Assembly (NCBI RefSeq): GCF_050947875.1
Contig: NC_134568.1
Location: forward strand, 260,210,115 to 260,274,114
Length of the DNA: 64,000 bases
Source of the DNA: Dermacentor variabilis
Taxonomy: Eukaryota; Arthropoda; Arachnida; Ixodida; Ixodidae
Direction of reading: 5' to 3'
Positions within the stretch are counted from its first letter, which is position 1. Each line of letters starts with the position of its first letter. The translations under genes were made by a program, and so were the position numbers. Shown one piece after another: positions 51,001 to 58,719 of the stretch. The notes under the pieces were generated by a model that was not told the origin of the DNA, searched no databases, and worked only from the letters and a program-made list of their open reading frames with translations.

Positions 51001-54000
51001 AGTCTAGTTTTACCATACCATACTAGTCAATTACTACTTACACTACTCGGTTATATTGGTTATCGCTTACCATAGCGGCACACCGCTCTGGTGAGCGATA
51101 CAATTCCGAGAGTTTACGTTCACTCTGAGCAAACAATGATGGCGGAGGAGCGTTTTCTAACGGTTGCAGAACGCGAGAAGAAGAATGAAGCTACAGAGAA
51201 GTATTCGTGCGTAAGAATGTGCGGACATGTCGGACTAGGTGGCGGTTACTTTTAGAATAATTTGTAAAATCCAACGCAGGCAACAACGCTAAAATTCAGT
51301 GAATAACAAACACCATAAAGATGTGGCGTCGCGAGGAAATGCCAACCGCCGCGCTGTACCGGTCCGTTATAATCGGGCATTCAGTGCTTCAGCGATGTCC
51401 TTGCAAAGGAAACAAAAAAAATTTACCGATTAAGACATCCAAAACCAACAACTCGCTATAATTGAACCAAGGACAAAAAAAAAAAGACGAGGCTAGAAAA
51501 TGCTACACCAGCTCGTTACCGCTAGAAAAATAAAATAAAGAAACAGTAACAGGAAAGTAACGTAATTATAATCAATTACTTTCTGTGACTGCTGATTTAC
51601 TTCATTGAGATCGCAATATACAACCGAATGATTAGCTAAATGTCGTCGTAATATTTTACTTTGATGTCGAGACGTGTGGGAGATTCTCGCCACAGCGCCC
51701 CCCCCCCCCCACCCCCCATATCAACAGTGAAAAATAACGGGATCCCATCTGACCGCGCGAGGACTGGGAGAAATACATCTAACTCCAAAACGCGCGCTCG
51801 GAGCGCAGGCAGTTTAGCAAATGGATGGCCAAAGACCGTGGGTAGCGCGATCAAGGATATCTCGCTCTAAAGAAAAGTTGCACCGTGCATCTAGCACTGC
51901 TGTGGTGTCGGCGTACCACCCCTTTTTTGTATCAGCCGCCGCGTGTTCCTGGCGTACCACATAACGCCAAGGTCACCACATAAGGTTTTTTTATAACGAC
52001 TGTTCACTTCAATAAACTTCTTAAACGCTATATAGACCGATGGAGTTATCCAAGAGCCGTGAAATACCCCTGTGGGGCAGTGTTGAGTTTGCTTTTGTAT
52101 AGATGTCAAATTTCTTGCATTGACTATGTTCAAGAAATTCGGCAGTGACACTTAAGACTGCTTACTTGTCGGAATGTGAAAGTAATTTTTTAAATATTTC
52201 TTATCGAAATTTTTTTTCTGAAATATACTTCTAGTTTGACTTTTTTTTTTTTTCTCGCGCGTTCCTTTCCGCGCAAGCTCTCGCCCTCGTGCGACCTGAC
52301 GTGTGCAGCCAATGACGCACGCATTAGGAAAACCTTTTCTTTAGTCAACCAGAACCGCGGAGCCGTCATGGCGTCGGGGAAGCGTGTTCGGTTCGCGCCC
52401 GAACCGAACTTTTGCGAAATGTTTTTTTTTTTCAGACATTAATTTACTTTGTTCACAGGAACCTCCCTGAGAAACGTGACGTCAGTCCGAACATACATTA
52501 CGACGTGTTTTTACTCTTTGCGGCGTCGGCCATCTTTGGTACCATCTTTCGGTCACGCCGCTGGATTTTCGCGCAATGGGGCAGATATTGATTTCGCATC
52601 AATAAACAGTCTGCCGTAACTTCCATTCCTATAACGCGATAGCGTTGTGGGCGCAGCGTCGTAGAAAATCTGGCGCCGGCGTCGCTTCGGCGAAAAGAAT
52701 CTTCAACCAAATTCCGAACTGCGCCATACCCAACCGCTCTTCTACCACCAAAGTTGCTCATACATTGTCTTTCATTTTATGCAACGTTACTCCTCGGAAT
52801 TCTGAGATCGGCATCCCACAATGTAATGGAGAAAAAAAAAAAAAACACCGACAGCGCATATCTTTTATGTTAGCTCTTCTCAAACTGAAGTATTGAAAGT
52901 GCGAGGCAATAACAAGAGATCAAGCCACGCAAGAGGCTGCCTTTGTACAAGAAAGCTTGCCTTCGTGCATAGCGTTCGCGGCCAGCGTTTCCCGGTAAAC
53001 GTTACGGTTACATAAGCTGCAGTCGCCGGCAAGCATGAAAAGCAGGCAGGGGTCTTTGAGTGCTATCGCGGTCCACTCTTAAAGGCGAAGCTTAAGCGTC
53101 CTCCAAATTTTTGATGTGCATTGAGGTCTATTTCTATTTTCGGTTTCTGCAGCTATTCTTGCGTTTAAAGGTTTCCTTCTCTTACCTCGTACGTGCTTGT
53201 TATTACGCATACTTCGTAGCGTAGTAAGCTTAGAAGCATTGGGCTGTCTTTTGTTGGACGTTCTTTTTATTTATTATTTATTTTATGTAATTGTAGCTGA
53301 TACGAAAATAAAGGCTTAATCCGGAATCTTCGGTGTTTCTTCAATGCCTCGTGTTGAAGGCGTGCCTTCGTTGCAGGTTTTCTGCGCGTGTTCTCATTAT
53401 CATGCTGCAGGTGAACATACAGTATATGCAATCATACTTTTTGTTCTCTTTGAGGAATATGCGTAGTCTGCCGTGCCGAGAATTATGTTGCTCTGTCTGT
53501 AGAATACTTCCTGATTTAACAAGGAAAAAAGACGCACGCGGCGTTGCCTTCAACTCTGTGCAAGAAAAAAAAACTCACTGACAAGCTTAGATTGTCAGTG
53601 AGTTTTTAGATTCCAACTAAATTGATTAGATTGTCTAAACAAACAATTAGATTGTCTAAAGACAATCCAATTATGGTCCAGGAACAGCAAAATCCCGCGG
53701 TTACGTCTCTCTTTGTAGGAATAAAAGGGTGTTTTCAAGTGCACCTTCTCAGCAGCTTTCTTTTTTGGCCTGATACAATGCTACACTTCAGCTGTTCAGT
53801 TAAATTCTGGGGGTTTTACGTGCCAATACCACGACATGATTATGCGTCATGCATGTCGTACTGGGACTTCGTGTTAATTTTCACTACCTGGGGTTCTTTA
53901 ACGTGCACCCGATGCATGGTGCTCGGATGTTTTTTGCATTTCGCTCCCATCGAAGTGCAGCCGCCGCAGCCGGGATTCGATTCCCCGACCTCGAATTTAG

Positions 54001-57000
54001 CATCGTAAAACCAAAGCCACTACGTCACCACCGCCTGTACACTTCAGCTGTTAGAGGCGTCACAGTGAAAGGTTGCGGACTACTTTGACAAATATGGTAT
54101 GTTTACCACACGATTTACATCTATGAGTACACGAGAGTCTAAGTACACATCCCCCTCGCAACGTCGTTTACGCAGCCGGAATATCATGCGGGACCTTAGC
54201 GCATAATATGGTTCGTAACTGGTTTCGTTGTAACGTTACTATTAAATGCTTCTCTTACGATTGCTCTTGCGACATTACTCCTATATCATGATGAACTGAC
54301 ACGGCATGCGAATAATGCGTAATTTTCTCGTTCCTTCGCCTTCCTGCCTACACCCCCTTTCCCTTTTTTGTTTAACATCGTCCGCTCCTGTTCCTGCAGT
54401 ACAGGAAGAGGAGCGGACTACAGTATCTCATATGGTGAGTTAATATCTAAAATTGCTCTGACGTAACTTTATTCAGCGTTTGTCACTGTACTTTGTGCAT
54501 AGGAAGACGTCCCTCTACGGTGTAACGTGTCATTTACAATCTGAAGTCGGCGTTTACTTCCCCAGAAAACATGGCCTTCTTTTCTGCCATATCGATTGAC
54601 CGCGTGCCTCAGGTAGGCAGAGAATGGCCGCAGACACAATGTCTGGCGCTGCACGCGCGAACAGACCCGCGATTGTTCAGTGAGCGAGACACTGCGGCAG
54701 GATCGTGTGCTCGTGCTACAACCGACGTGTGTCGCCCACTGTTGGCGTAACTTTTCTGCATTTGGTGCAGAAATTGCAGAAAATTTCTTGTCAGTTGCGA
54801 AATGTCAAATCTCATACTATAGGTGTAGTTCAGTAATCAATGCGTCCATATCGTGGAGGTGCGGTAGGCGACATTGGTGGAGGGCGTGTTAACGGGCTCA
54901 TTTGTGCATTGCACTCAAATATGAAAGAAGCACAAACAGGAATCAATAACAAGTCAAAAAAACGAAACAAAAAACAAAGAAAACAAAAAAAAACGACGGC
55001 TCAATTTTTTCACTCTGATTCGTTTTCTGCGCATTGCGTAGACCTCACACTAATTCGCGAATGCGTAATATTTCGGCTTTTAGTGAATAACAGTGTTAGA
55101 ACAATGAATGTCACTGAAGCCATCGTTTCCACAAGGGGCGACAAGGGGAAGTCCCCTCGTCGAAACGCTGGCATCAGCGGCATTCCTTGTTCTACCACTG
55201 TGAATCGCCTCAAGCCTCCATCTAACTTGTGAGCCGCTCTCTCGTTTTCCATTTCGGCCTTTAGGAAGAGCATGGCTAGGGTATTTCTGGCGCTTTGGCG
55301 CACCTACAAAAAAAGCCGAAGCGAGCCCAGACCAGGTGTCATACCAAGTGTCACGCGCAAGCGATGCGAGCAGCGGCGCAGACGCACCTTCTCCATGATG
55401 GCGTACAGTTCCTCGTCAACCCCGATGATTCGGAACATGTAGGAGCCGTAGAGGAAGGCAATCACCTGCAGCAGGCTGGGCAGGATGTACAGCGTGAGCC
55501 GGTGCTGACACAGCGGCAGCGCGCCCAGAGACTGCAGCTCGTAACGCGGCGTCTGCATCGCAACCCTGCGATCAACTCTCCGGTGCTTCCTCGTAAAGCG
55601 TGTCGGTCATTGCGAAAACAAAAACAAACAAACAAATCAGCAGTGCGTGCCCTCAATGACCTCTTTTCGGAAATGAAGAGCGTATTCGGAATTCTTACCA
55701 CAGATTGTACATTAGCCTTTCTGTGACCTTAAAGTCAACTTTTGGCTTCGTTTTTTTAAGCGAAGATTTCGTGAACTAACTCATTAGAGCAGCGAAATGC
55801 GATATTCTTATGTTCATGCTGCAGAAACATTCTGGCCAGTCAGTCACTCCGAAAGACAGGTGGATTGTATCACACGCTTACCTAAGCACGATTGCAAACT
55901 TGTTTACAAAATAGCATTGCTCGCTAGCATTGCTAATTTTTTTTTTCGTCTGCGCAGACTAGCGCGCATTGTGATGCTTTCTCAGGATACGAATTTCTTT
56001 CAGTTTAGGATGACCACGCCACTAATTTGAGTTACATTTGCGTTGAACTGTTCTCAATTCACTTCAGTTCGGCTTAATTCTGCAGTGCTGGTAATCACGA
56101 CCTTGCAGTGCCAAAAGGGACCATTAAACATAGCCCGCGCTAGTGCAGTGCAGAACAGCATTGGAGCCATGATTGCGCAATAAACTAGCCACGATTTTCA
56201 CGATCATCTTGGGGTAGTGTAACATTGCAGTGAATCAATGAACCCAAATGACAAGCAATAAATAAAAACTATGGAGGCACCTAAACAATTATTATGATGT
56301 GTAAATGCGAGAGCATTACTTGTCGCTGTGTGTGTCGCCGAGTTATATCACTGAGTTTAGTGCTGCTGCGTTATATTTCCGAGTGTAATGTATGAGGTCG
56401 CATGTATGTCAGTCTATGTGTATGAGGTCGCAACAACGCAAGACGACAAATCGGCCATATATTGCGATCTCTCAGCTGAGTTTTATGTGCGGAGTTCTCA
56501 TTGAAGTAGCGTTTCATGCACGTTGCGTTTAGTGCTCATTCTCAATGACCCCACTTTTCAGCACAATGACACTACAGCAGCACGTTACCTCGCTGCAGCC
56601 ACTGCAGCTCGCCGTGCTCGATCCGCAGCCGCTCTCTCTTCCTTTCGCGTTGTCGGGGGCCTGGGTGGTGAATGTTGTTTCGCTGCAGCAGCTCGCTTCG
56701 CACGTTTCGCCGCGTTGCGATGGCCTCGTGCTTCGTCGGTCGTTCACTGGCGCCTCCGGCCACGCTTTACTGTCTCGCCGGATGATGCGCACGCGAGCGG
56801 TTCAACTTCGGACGGTGAAGACTCCATAGCGCCGACGGTGCCGCCACTTCTGTCATGCGCCATCTAGTGAATCGCTCGCCAGGTTTAGCCCAACCACGTG
56901 CACAGCCTCGAAGATATTCACCTCTGCCGCACGTTACAATGTTTTGGCGCAGTGTTTAGCGTGCTCGGCCACCGAGTGGTCGAGGTGGTGCAGAGGATCG

Positions 57001-57505
57001 AATCCTCAACGTGGCCAACTGTTCTTTTAATACGTAAGGATTTCTATGCCGACCCAACGAGGGAAACCGTCCGTCCGTCCGTCAGGTAGGACGATCACTT
57101 TCAAGATATAGGGCCCGCAGCAGCGAGGGAATTCACCTCTGTGATGCCTCTCGCTTCAACGCGAACTAAGCGGCGAAAACGCGGCGCACACGAAGCTATC
57201 AGCATTCGGTGCACTTTGTCCCCATCGCAGATCGCTTTCAAGATAGGGCCCGCGCGTCCGGGCCATACACAGCCACCGCCGAAGCATGGTTTATCATGGT
57301 TGATAATGAATGGTTCGACGCGGATGGACGGCGGGGTCGCACCATTTGCGAAGTAATGCTCTCGTATTACAAAACTAAGGATCGCGATAGGTAACCTACG
57401 TGTACTCACAGTAGTGTAGTCGTCATAATCATCCCAGAAGTAGTCAGGGGTCACATTCACGGTCACGTTCTTTGGGACGATTGTTGTTGAGTTCCGCAGA
57501 GCTGT
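32285..57505 (-). CDS. Gustatory-receptor-like multi-pass membrane protein, nine exons, 5' end missing
   Basis: Exons in order (minus): 57505-57410, 55552-55388, 48904-48849, 41868-41749, 41547-41373, 37917-37818, 37742-37636, 34799-34668, 32413-32285. Their sum is 1,080 bases: 359 codons and TGA. All eight introns are GT-AG and phases fit. Exon 1 here has three N-x-T/S sequons, fitting an outside loop. Hydrophobic segments lie in exons 2, 3/4, 5, 6, 7 and 9; with an unseen first segment this gives seven. Between segments 6 and 7 is a conserved-looking loop, SRVFGYQDVQDFDLDSFVLFV. The layout and loop fit the 7tm_7 gustatory receptor type as I know it from arachnids, a cation channel family for taste or related chemosensing in the cell membrane. 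Usual length is about 400 residues, so 40-60 are missing at the front. Family call is inference; the gene model is seen. Confidence 0.7.
33306..33394. repeat. Inverted repeat in receptor intron
   Basis: Core arms 33,320-33,340 (GAGCGCAGTAAAGAAGAGAGG) and 33,360-33,380 match at about 19 of 21 positions, with weaker pairing outside (CGTAGGACACTTG / TAAGCTTCTTACG). Likely a small foldback element. Confidence 0.7.
33837..34105 (-). repeat. Old tRNA-derived SINE with (AATC)n tail
   Basis: On the minus strand the B-box region reads GGTTCCAATCCCGGCCG, then GATTGGGGTGGAATG, GTGCTTTGGGTGAGC and CCCCAGATAT, diverged versions of the SINE body. The 3' tail is a clean (ATTG)n tract on plus, 33,837-33,877. 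Lies in the intron before the last exon. Confidence 0.7.
34668..34799 (-). CDS. Receptor gene, exon 8 (conserved loop)
   Basis: 132 bases, phase 0 both ends. Acceptor TTGTTTAATTCGCAG, donor CTCAGG/GTGAGT. Encodes the soluble stretch with SRVFGYQDVQ and DLDSFVLFVGNMKLR that I associate with the loop before the last membrane segment in arachnid gustatory receptors. Confidence 0.8.
35190..35700 (-). other. Unassigned, possibly LINE ORF1 relic
   Basis: Intron sequence with moderate GC and long partly open stretches on minus rich in proline, glutamine and alanine. It is reminiscent of ORF1 of non-LTR elements, but no motif fixes it. Confidence 0.2.
36374..36526 (+). CDS. Exon-like frame, family unknown
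   Basis: After the acceptor-like TATATTTCTCTTTATCAG on plus, 50 codons run in frame to TAG at 36,524-36,526: LIENFQDELSTMITANG, a NVNTSEKPVNAYERG part, and LAASREQNEL. It reads like the end of a folded protein. It lies inside a receptor intron on the opposite strand. No nearby AATAAA. It could be a terminal exon of an antisense gene or a retrocopy scrap. Confidence 0.3.
   Translation, partial: LIENFQDELSTMITANGCAWLNVNTSEKPVNAYERGIQVFLAASREQNEL
36590..36735. repeat. Degenerate GAGTGAGCC-type repeat tract
   Basis: Words such as GAGCCCGGCTGAGTAG, GAGCCCGGTTTAGTAG, TTTTGGTTAG/TTTGGTTAG and ACTCACTC recur within 140 bases. Looks like a decayed short tandem repeat. Confidence 0.5.
36980..37148 (+). 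repeat. SINE 3' part with (TA)n tail
   Basis: GCGGCCGCATTTCGATGGGGGCGAAGTGC, GTTAAAGAACCCCAGTTGG and CCTCATGATCATATCGTGG are the SINE body; the 5' tRNA part is decayed. A (TA)n run at 37,122-37,148 follows. Confidence 0.75.
37636..37742 (-). CDS. Receptor gene, exon 7 (membrane segment)
   Basis: 107 bases, phase 1 to 0. Acceptor TTCCTTCTTCCTACAG, donor TATCAG/GTTAGT. Encodes IFLFLLNNDKTRVVLAYRAA and the hydrophobic YPVVWIIAMFAPLYQ. The intron before it is just 75 bp. Confidence 0.8.
37818..37917 (-). CDS. Receptor gene, exon 6 (membrane segment)
   Basis: 100 bases, phase 0 to 1. Acceptor TTTGTTGGCGTTTGCAG, donor TTATTG/GTACGT. Encodes ASNDYISHLNRNLGK followed by the hydrophobic VTALFIINFSIHALI. 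Confidence 0.8.
39385..39474. repeat. 90-bp near-perfect palindrome
   Basis: Two 45-base arms (39,385-39,429 and 39,430-39,474) meet with no loop and differ at only two places. The arm reads GTGAGGCGTGCAGACAGGAC at its outer end and ACACGAACG at its centre. It lies in the receptor intron between exons 5 and 6. Likely a foldback transposon core or its two terminal repeats joined after an internal loss. Confidence 0.88.
39562..40342 (+). mobile_element. 5'-truncated RTE-like LINE
   Basis: Encodes the C-terminal third of an RTE-type reverse transcriptase: LKINLKKTKVMFNSLG, YLGQVVTADPDHETEI, VLPVLRYGAETW, then RRMIGVTLRDKKRADW and GHVMRREDN. An in-frame TGA at 40,105-40,107 (likely a CpG change, since the copy in gag has CGA) breaks the frame, which then runs to a TAA at 40,281-40,283. 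A (GAT)n tail ends at 40,342. The element begins right after three TTAAATA-type repeats. It lies antisense in a receptor intron. Confidence 0.88.
40547..40644. repeat. Inverted repeat with about 30-bp arms
   Basis: Left arm 40,547-40,577 (CTAGCATACCCAAAGATGGC...) and right arm 40,616-40,644 pair with a few mismatches; both contain GCGGCCACGATGA or its complement. About 38 bases lie between. Probably a small MITE. Confidence 0.75.
41373..41547 (-). CDS. Receptor gene, exon 5 (membrane segment and basic loop)
   Basis: 175 bases. Acceptor GCGTCCAG, donor ATGCAC/GTGAGT. Encodes MVLITIRILGQLAMTLVEM as membrane segment, NYCTQCEMIIIYLRG, then a basic stretch (LRLREKRITIREGM) expected on the cytoplasmic side. 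Separated from exon 4 by an intron of only 201 bp. Confidence 0.8.
41749..41868 (-). CDS. Receptor gene, exon 4 (membrane segment)
   Basis: 120 bases, completes the split AGG codon from exon 3. Acceptor CACTTTCCTTTCGGCAG, donor GCAGA/GTGAGT. Encodes RFLLAGIVWTVMQTAVQILY, a hydrophobic segment, then an acidic stretch ETEEQLVERAF. Confidence 0.78.
41966..42030. repeat. CGCA / CA microsatellite
   Basis: (ACGC)n passes into (AC)n. Lies in the intron between receptor exons 3 and 4. Confidence 0.9.
42349..42379. repeat. Perfect 12-bp hairpin
   Basis: AATTCTCATGGC and GCCATGAGAATT flank CCGGGGC. Confidence 0.8.
43189..43535 (-). pseudogene. LINE C-terminal zinc-finger region
   Basis: LVHRLRLGTAFTRHFLYRI then CSCGHPDEDAHHLLLEC, a C-x-C-x7-H-x4-C-type pattern seen at the end of R1/I-like elements. 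The frame ends at 43,189. Confidence 0.75.
43637..43960 (-). pseudogene. LINE RNase H domain
   Basis: MAELFAILWAL, FSDSQADLTFL and WIPGHCNIPGNTAVDAAA show the catalytic Glu, Asp and His-Asp pattern of retroelement RNase H. It is out of frame with the RT part. A polyC run at 44,580-44,597 lies in the gap between them. Confidence 0.82.
44710..45660 (-). pseudogene. LINE reverse transcriptase
   Basis: Two in-frame parts separated by a TGA at 45,292-45,294. The first has TTAGPDGVTDVMLKNLG and DSYRPVSLTSCFSKLMEKM. The second has VILDIQRAFDTVSH, SITQGVPQGSVLSPFLFN and the active-site SLYADDICIW near 44,925. This is the standard RT motif order. Confidence 0.88.
46194..46456 (-). pseudogene. LINE endonuclease C-terminal part
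   Basis: ADYDSRGSIIESAAEKSN, LIVLNDSSPTFLRG and THGSDHFPILV; the SDHFP box is the conserved end of AP-like endonucleases. The N-terminal catalytic half is missing through 5' truncation. Confidence 0.75.
47009..47246 (-). repeat. tRNA-derived SINE, minus strand
   Basis: Reverse complement of the SINE: GCATTTCGCCCCCATCGAAATGC near 47,140, TCGCCAC..CGCGGCCGGTGG at the 5' end near 47,240, and AATTCTTGGGTTTTACTTGCCAAATCACGA at the 3' end. Moderately diverged. Confidence 0.82.
47793..48522. mobile_element. 730-bp MITE with long terminal inverted repeats and TTAA ends
   Basis: Left end TTAAGAGGAAGCTTTAGCTCGGG and right end, reverse-complemented, TTAAGAGGAAGCTTTCGCTC, then CTATTCAAATACATGTAAA and CTATCTAAATACATGTAAA. 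The arms pair over about 50 bases with a 12-base difference in length. Both ends carry TTAA, the piggyBac-type target, though TTAA may belong to the repeat. No transposase is encoded. Lies in the intron between receptor exons 3 and 4. Confidence 0.85.
48849..48904 (-). CDS. Receptor gene, exon 3
   Basis: 56 bases, phase 0 to 2. Acceptor CTTTTGTTTTCAG, donor ACAAG/GTATAG. Encodes VFLQSSAYFTERIIITIT. Too short to be seen as an open frame; it was found by splice signals and phase. Confidence 0.72.
49050..49500. other. GC-rich intron block
   Basis: CpG-rich with repeated GTCACGCGAC, GACGTGGCGTCGT, GTGACGTGCC and two GCTCC.TC.AGGCG units (49,287 and 49,361), then a stretch ending GCTTTCGCATCAATAACAG whose end recurs at about 52,590 (TTTCGCATCAATAAACAG). 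Probably a dispersed repeat, not a gene. Confidence 0.45.
49540..52560. other. Receptor intron without recognised gene
   Basis: Long AT-rich intron sequence. A polyC run lies at 51,699-51,716. No exon with matching splice borders was found. Confidence 0.4.
52633..53110. mobile_element. MITE-like element, copy C, uninterrupted
   Basis: Begins AACGCGATAGCGTT (52,633-52,646) and has the inverted GCTATCGCG at 53,062-53,070 followed by the family trailer GGCGAAGCTTAAGCGTCCTCCAA. It is the intact form against which copy B can be recognised as split. Confidence 0.78.
53569..53607. repeat. Perfect 16-bp hairpin and TTAGATTGTC cluster
   Basis: AAAAACTCACTGACAA (53,569-53,584) and TTGTCAGTGAGTTTTT (53,592-53,607) are perfect inverted copies with loop GCTTAGA. 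The word TTAGATTGTC occurs here and twice more by 53,660, and GACAATC follows once inverted. Confidence 0.85.
53802..54035 (-). repeat. tRNA-derived SINE, minus strand, diverged
   Basis: Reverse complement reads CGGGGAATCGAATCCCGGC (B box), GATGGGAGCGAAATGC, GTTAAAGAACCCCAGG and the GGCACGTAAAACCCCC end. Confidence 0.82.
54381..54417. repeat. 16-bp inverted repeat
   Basis: TCCGCTCCTGTTCCTG and CAGGAAGAGGAGCGGA pair at 15 of 16 positions around CAGTA. Confidence 0.75.
55388..55552 (-). CDS. Receptor gene, exon 2 (membrane segment)
   Basis: 55 codons, phase 0 both ends. Acceptor GATGCAG (weak tract), donor GAGAAG/GTGCGT. Contains LTLYILPSLLQVIAFLYG, a hydrophobic segment, then IIGVDEELYAIMEK. 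The alternative acceptor 13 bases upstream would break the frame. Confidence 0.75.
56961..57015 (+). other. tRNA-like A/B box pair
   Basis: ACCGAGTGGTCGAGGTGG (A-box-like) and GAGGATCGAATCCTC (B-box-like) lie 25 bases apart. The middle is too short for a tRNA with a full anticodon arm, so a SINE head is likelier. Confidence 0.4.
57410..57505 (-). CDS. Receptor gene, first exon found (glycosylated loop)
   Basis: 32 codons, phase 0 at both ends. Acceptor TTTCTTTTTCTTCTGCAG, donor ACT/GTGAGT. Carries NST, NVT and NVT sequons and an acidic-aromatic end (DYFWDDYDDY). An ATG lies 17 codons upstream in the same frame (57,554-57,556), so this could instead be the initial exon, but the strong pyrimidine tract favours a splice acceptor. 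Confidence 0.7.
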
Positions 57506-57556
57506 CTGCAGAAGAAAAAGAAATATGTAGTGGCAACGGCAAATTTCATCCTCCAT

Positions 57557-58719
57557 AGCGAACCCCCCACCTTTTGCTTGTGCATTCTCTAAAGGCCATG
57601 TATTTAGGTCTATTTAGGAAATTCTAGGTGCCGTGGGAACTGTACTTTGATCTGCAGAACTTTATACACTGAAGAGACTATCAGGGCAGTAATAATGATA
57701 ACTGGATAAGCCGAAAAAGTAAGAAAAATTCGCAAACAGAGCTCACACATATGAAGAGTTATACCCATGAATATTAACGCTTCGGGCAGGCGCGTATCCT
57801 GGCGAATTGTGCGTGCGCACTGCTGAACACCGGCTTCAAAAAAGTGAGCTCTGCAATTGGTTTAGTTCTCTCTCTCTCTTCCTTTTTTTTTTGCTTATTT
57901 CTGCGCGAAATAAAGCAGTAAGAGGAGTTATTCAATAAGGTCATGCATAAAAAAAAAAACAAGACAGAGCTTGACCACGTGCATAATAATCAAAGCCGCA
58001 TAAATGCATAATAGTGCAGAGAAATCCCCGCCTGCAACTTTTTTTTTTACCGGTGTCTGCCTTTCATAATACAATGTGCAAGCGCGACCGGATGAAAACA
58101 GAGAAAACTCACACACACACAGCACTACTCCCAACTATAGATTTGTATTTCCGCACGTAAACTACGCAACTGATATACATTGAATCTCGGCCTCCTCGTT
58201 ATGAAATTGTCGAGGGATCAAATACATGAATAATAACTGCATTGCCATCGTCAAATATGCTGCAAACTAATTTGAACGCTACGCACTCGGAAGACAAGTA
58301 AAATGTATATTTTTTAAAGAAAGAATATACTCGTATGTCCCAAAAATTGTACCTGAAATAACTGATACCAATGCCCCCATCTTTATTGTCTATTTATTAA
58401 GTAAAGAAAATATCACATGAACTTCAGAACTATATCAGTTCGAAACCAGCAAAGCAGTGCATGCTGCTCATATGAAAAATGTAAAGGCCGTGAAATGAAC
58501 AAGTTGAGGACAAACATTTTAATTAAACCTTGTCTTTCAAGAATCTTGTTTACATTTTTGTGCAAATACAACGGCCAGGGAAAATCTCAATGACGCTGTT
58601 CTTTGTTCTATTGTATTGCGCAGGAGCAGCTGTCACCGTTCGTGTATTGTGAGTAATTGCACCGAAATTATAGTCGCAACAGAGAGCACATATAAAAAGC
58701 AGGAATTCTACAACATATA
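57557..58719. other. Upstream flank of the receptor exons; no exon recognised
   Basis: AT-rich sequence with poly(T)/poly(A) runs and a CT run at 57,866. I looked here for the missing first receptor exon on minus and found none with a start codon, a hydrophobic segment and a GT donor. Confidence 0.35.

Noticed and set aside
55010..55303. Minus frame next to receptor exon 2
   Set aside because: It lies in the intron after the GT donor and has no splice borders; contains a short imperfect inverted repeat (AAGGGGA..TCCCCTCGT) typical of repeat DNA.
57410..57556. Start codon of the receptor at 57,556
   Set aside because: The 17 extra codons overlap a strong pyrimidine tract ending CTGCAG, so a splice acceptor is likelier. 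Recorded as an alternative.
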